Assembly (NCBI RefSeq): GCF_017876155.1
Contig: NZ_JAGINP010000020.1
Coordinates: 114,572 to 178,571 of the forward strand
Source of the DNA: Azospirillum rugosum
Lineage (GTDB): Bacteria > Pseudomonadota > Alphaproteobacteria > Azospirillales > Azospirillaceae
Reading direction: 5' to 3'
DNA: 64,000 nucleotides
Shown: piece by piece, positions 61,593 to 64,000 of the stretch
How the letters are laid out: every line of letters begins with the position of its first letter
Numbering within the stretch: the first letter of the stretch is position 1
Program-made: the position numbers and the translations under genes
Notes under the pieces: model-generated
The model's database searches: none
Told to the model about the DNA's origin: nothing
The model's input: the letters and a program-made list of their open reading frames with translations, nothing else

Positions 61593-63284
61593 TTGATTTC
61601 CTTGTCAAAATCGCTGCTGTCCCTGCTCCCGCCCGGTCTCGCCGTTGATCACGTCACCGTCGCCCATGATCGCGTTGTTGTGGCCGTGCGTGCTCGCGCC
61701 GCTGCGGCGGCCTGCCCGGTGTGTCGGCGTCCGTCGCGCCGCGTTCACAGTCGTTACAGTCGCCGCCTCGGCGACCTGCCTTGGCAGGGCCGGATCGGCC
61801 AACTCGACCTCCAGGTTCGCCGGTTCCGCTGCGCCGCTGTCGAGTGTCCGCGCCGCATCTTCGCCGAACGCCTGCCGGCCGTCGCCTTGCCGAAGGTTCG
61901 GCGGACCGTCCGGCTCTCGGAGGCGCAACGGCGCATCGCCCTCAGCGCCGGCGGCGAAGCTGGTGCCCGCTTGGCGGCTTGCTTAGCCATGCCGGTCAGT
62001 GGCGACACATTGTTGCGCTTGATCCGGGCGGCTCCCCTGCCGGCGGTGCCGACGCCGCGCGTCATCGGTATCGACGACTGGTCCTGGCGGCGCGGTCAGC
62101 GCTACGGCACGATCATCGTCGATCTGGAACGCAACCGCCCCATCGACCTGCTGCCCGATCGCCACGCGGGGACGGTGGCGGCGTGGTTGAAAGCCCATCC
62201 CGGGGTGGAGGTCGTTGCCCGCGACCGCGCCGGCGCTTACGCCGACGGCATCCGGGCCGGCGCTCCGAACGCCGTCCAAGTCTCGGATCGCTGGCATCTT
62301 CTGCGCAATCTCGGGGACGCTTTGGCCGGGGTTCTCGACCGCCATCATCATGACCTGCGCATGGCAAGCAAAGCGGCCGCGGGAGCCGCTATGGAAATCA
62401 GCACGGCCGCCGCGCCGTCCCCGACGACCGCACCGCTCCCGGCACCAGCGGCCGAGTTGCCAACGGCGGATCGCCACGGCGTTCGGAAGGCCCGGTTTGA
62501 TGAGGTGATGGCGTTGCACGGCCAAGGCTGGCCGATGAAGCGGATCGCCCGCACACTCGGCGTCAATCGCAAGACCGTCCGTGCGTGGGTGCGTGCCGGC
62601 GAACTTCCGGTCTGGTCGCAACGGGATCGCGGCAGCGCGGTCGATCTCCACGCCGTGTACCTCCGGCAGCGCTGGGGCGAGGGCTGCCACAACGCCGCCC
62701 GGCTGTGGCAGGAGATCCAGGAGCGTGGGTTTCGCGGGCAACTCCGCACCGTGCAGCGCTGGGTACACCGCCTGCGCGATGCAAGCCCGACCTCAATTGG
62801 CGCGGTCGGCTTGATGGGTCCGTGGAAAATGCCCTCGAAACGTCGGGCAGCGTGGTTGGTGGTGGCCGATCCGGAGACGATCGATGCCACCGAGCAACGG
62901 TTCGTCGATGCCTTGCTCGCCAGTTCCGAGGGACTCACTACGGTCATCGAGTTGGCGCGCGCGTTCAGCACCATGGTGCGTCGTCAGCAGGCGGGCCGGT
63001 TGGATGGATGGTTGGCCGCGGCGAGGGAAACTGCACTGGCCGGGTTCGCCGATGGGCTCGTGCGTGATCTCGCGGCTATCCGCACGGCGCTGTCGCTGCC
63101 GTGGAGCACCGGGCCGGTGGAGGGACAAATCAGCCGCTTGAAGACTATCAAGCGAACCATGTGCGGCCGCGCCAAGTTCGACCTGCTGCGTCACCGGGTT
63201 CTGGAGGCCGCATGAACGGCAGCGTTCCAGCCAGCCCGCTGCACCGAAAACGCGGATGGACCAGTTTGCCAAGTCGCCCGACAG
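61484..63284 (+). mobile_element. ISL3-family insertion sequence
   Basis: Imperfect terminal inverted repeats of about 46 bp: left CTGTCGGGCGTCTTGGCAAA and right (inward) CTGTCGGGCGACTTGGCAAA, with about 42 positions agreeing. One transposase gene fills it. Flanking octamers CCTCGCAG and TAAGTCAT differ, so no 8-bp duplication. Exact ends could be off by a few bases. Confidence 0.8.
61593..63215 (+). CDS. ISL3 family transposase
   Basis: A 540-residue DDE transposase. N-terminal zinc finger CPVC (about 41) with CAAVECPRRIF (about 80), catalytic region VIGIDDWSWRRGQRYGTII (about 157), QVSDRWHLLRNLGDAL (second Asp), and TGPVEGQISRLKTIKRTMCG (Glu, about 505). A helix-turn-helix insertion (about 310-345, WPMKRIARTLGVNRKTVRAW) is normal for the larger ISL3 members. 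The likely start is TTG at 61593 or 61602. Apparently intact. Confidence 0.9.
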   Translation: MISLSKSLLSLLPPGLAVDHVTVAHDRVVVAVRARAAAAACPVCRRPSRRVHSRYSRRLGDLPWQGRIGQLDLQVRRFRCAAVECPRRIFAERLPAVALPKVRRTVRLSEAQRRIALSAGGEAGARLAACLAMPVSGDTLLRLIRAAPLPAVPTPRVIGIDDWSWRRGQRYGTIIVDLERNRPIDLLPDRHAGTVAAWLKAHPGVEVVARDRAGAYADGIRAGAPNAVQVSDRWHLLRNLGDALAGVLDRHHHDLRMASKAAAGAAMEISTAAAPSPTTAPLPAPAAELPTADRHGVRKARFDEVMALHGQGWPMKRIARTLGVNRKTVRAWVRAGELPVWSQRDRGSAVDLHAVYLRQRWGEGCHNAARLWQEIQERGFRGQLRTVQRWVHRLRDASPTSIGAVGLMGPWKMPSKRRAAWLVVADPETIDATEQRFVDALLASSEGLTTVIELARAFSTMVRRQQAGRLDGWLAAARETALAGFADGLVRDLAAIRTALSLPWSTGPVEGQISRLKTIKRTMCGRAKFDLLRHRVLEAA

Positions 63285-63974
63285 TAAGTCATAAGCATAG
63301 CCATGGGGCTGGACATAGGACCAAGCCGCGGCCATCCGCGGCGTCCTCACTCAGCCCACTTCGCCCACTCCCCGCAAGGCGGTCATCGTCGGACGGTTAC
63401 CGCAGCGCCATCATCACTCAAGATAAAACTGCACCGAAATCGAGGTATAAGCTTGCATTCATGCAAGATGATAAAGAAATTGATTTTGAGTTTTTCTCTG
63501 GAGGAGGTGCCAAAGGCGAAGACATAGACGCTCAACAGGAAGCGCAAGACAAAGGAGAAGCGTGGGCGCAATCAGGAGAGCGGTAATCCCGGAATAGCAA
63601 GGGCGCCCAATCGCCACATCCGGCAGTCACATGCAGGACGAAGCAATCATGAAGGTTCGCTTCCGCCCACCGAGGCTCGCTAAAAGTTCCTTATAGCATA
63701 CCCGAATGCGCGGGTCATGGGGTGGCATCAACACCGAAATGTAAAAAGGCCGCCGTGGCGTGAACCGGGCAGGCTTTCTCACCTAAACTATTTGAAAATT
63801 GACGTCAATCGGCAGAAGAAAATCGTCTGGATATTCTCCACAAAGTTGATTCGCGATCCTCAAATTTCCCGCCCATTTCAAATCCAGCTTTCGCAACCTC
63901 TCCCCTAGTACTACAGCCGGGATCATCGGTCTCTGCGTCTGTTGAGTTGGCGTTCTGCGGAAAGGATGCCGAGC
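63216..63974. other. Downstream gap, mostly without genes
   Basis: 63216-63284 is the ISL3 right end. After that a 41-codon frame at 63461-63586 (MQDDKEIDFEFFSGGGAKGE start, acidic, AT-richer) could be a tiny gene, but nothing supports it. The rest is lower-GC, non-coding-looking DNA. Confidence 0.5.
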
Positions 63975-64000
63975 ATGACGACGGTTGCCGAGGCGAAGGG
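63975..64000 (+). CDS. Start of an unidentified gene running off the window
   Basis: ATG at 63975 with GGAAAGGA upstream opens MTTVAEAK and continues past the end. Too short to identify. Confidence 0.35.

Noticed and set aside
63461..63586. 41-codon frame as a small gene
   Set aside because: No clear ribosome-binding site or recognisable motif; acidic composition alone is not sufficient.

Overview
The window is a high-GC chromosomal segment from an alphaproteobacterium, most probably an Azospirillum-like member of the Rhodospirillales. The reasons are gene order and composition: a free-standing F1 ATP synthase operon (atpHAGDC with no Fo genes), a nadD-rsfS-rlmH-gpmI-envC-ctpA-yibQ-rppH run, and an rplU-rpmA-obgE-proB-HAD run. 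The genus is an inference from gene order and style; no database was searched.

Region 1 (about 1-36 kb) is mainly housekeeping. It holds a HAMP histidine kinase, a dihydrolipoamide-dehydrogenase-like flavoprotein with a TVP38 membrane protein, hldE, an entericidin-like lipoprotein, a haloacetate-dehalogenase-like hydrolase, a DUF559 gene enclosed by inverted REP-like repeats, a PPK2 kinase, lpdA, xerC with DUF484, a transaldolase, priA, the F1 operon, a ferritin-like protein, the envelope and RNA-processing cluster from rppH to proA, a dihaem cytochrome c and a TSUP permease. It ends with a frameshifted peptidoglycan-hydrolase-like gene and a tandem pair of secreted cysteine-rich proteins. 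REP-like GC-rich palindromes are scattered through it, and one is read into the 5' end of envC.

Region 2 (about 36-40.3 kb) is proB/HAD, obgE and rpmA/rplU, with a strong promoter divergent from a tRNA-Ser(CGA) gene. The tRNA marks the edge of accessory DNA.

Region 3 (about 40.3-46.1 kb) is a relic of a Tn7-like transposon: TniQ, a TnsA-like endonuclease and only the N-terminus of a TnsB-like transposase. It is cut by a complete IS66-family element (tnpA, tnpB, tnpC and a UPF0149 passenger) that has no target-site duplication.

Region 4 (about 46.2-61.0 kb) is the most interesting part: eleven genes on the minus strand, ten of them tightly packed and several overlapping. They encode a SAM-methyltransferase-fold protein, a single-pass membrane protein, an exported vWA protein, an FtsX/MacB-type ABC ATPase and permease, an exported formylglycine-generating-enzyme-like protein with a coiled-coil tail, two lipoproteins, a large possibly SPFH-like protein, a small protein with an Asn-rich tail, and an 845-residue repeat-bearing protein with no visible P-loop. 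I do not recognise this set as a described system. The architecture suggests a trans-envelope machine coupled to cytoplasmic proteins, possibly in defence or conflict. It is bounded by IS66 on one side and by nested ISL3-family elements (about 61.2-63.3 kb) on the other. The last 700 bases are mostly non-coding and end in the first codons of an unidentified gene.
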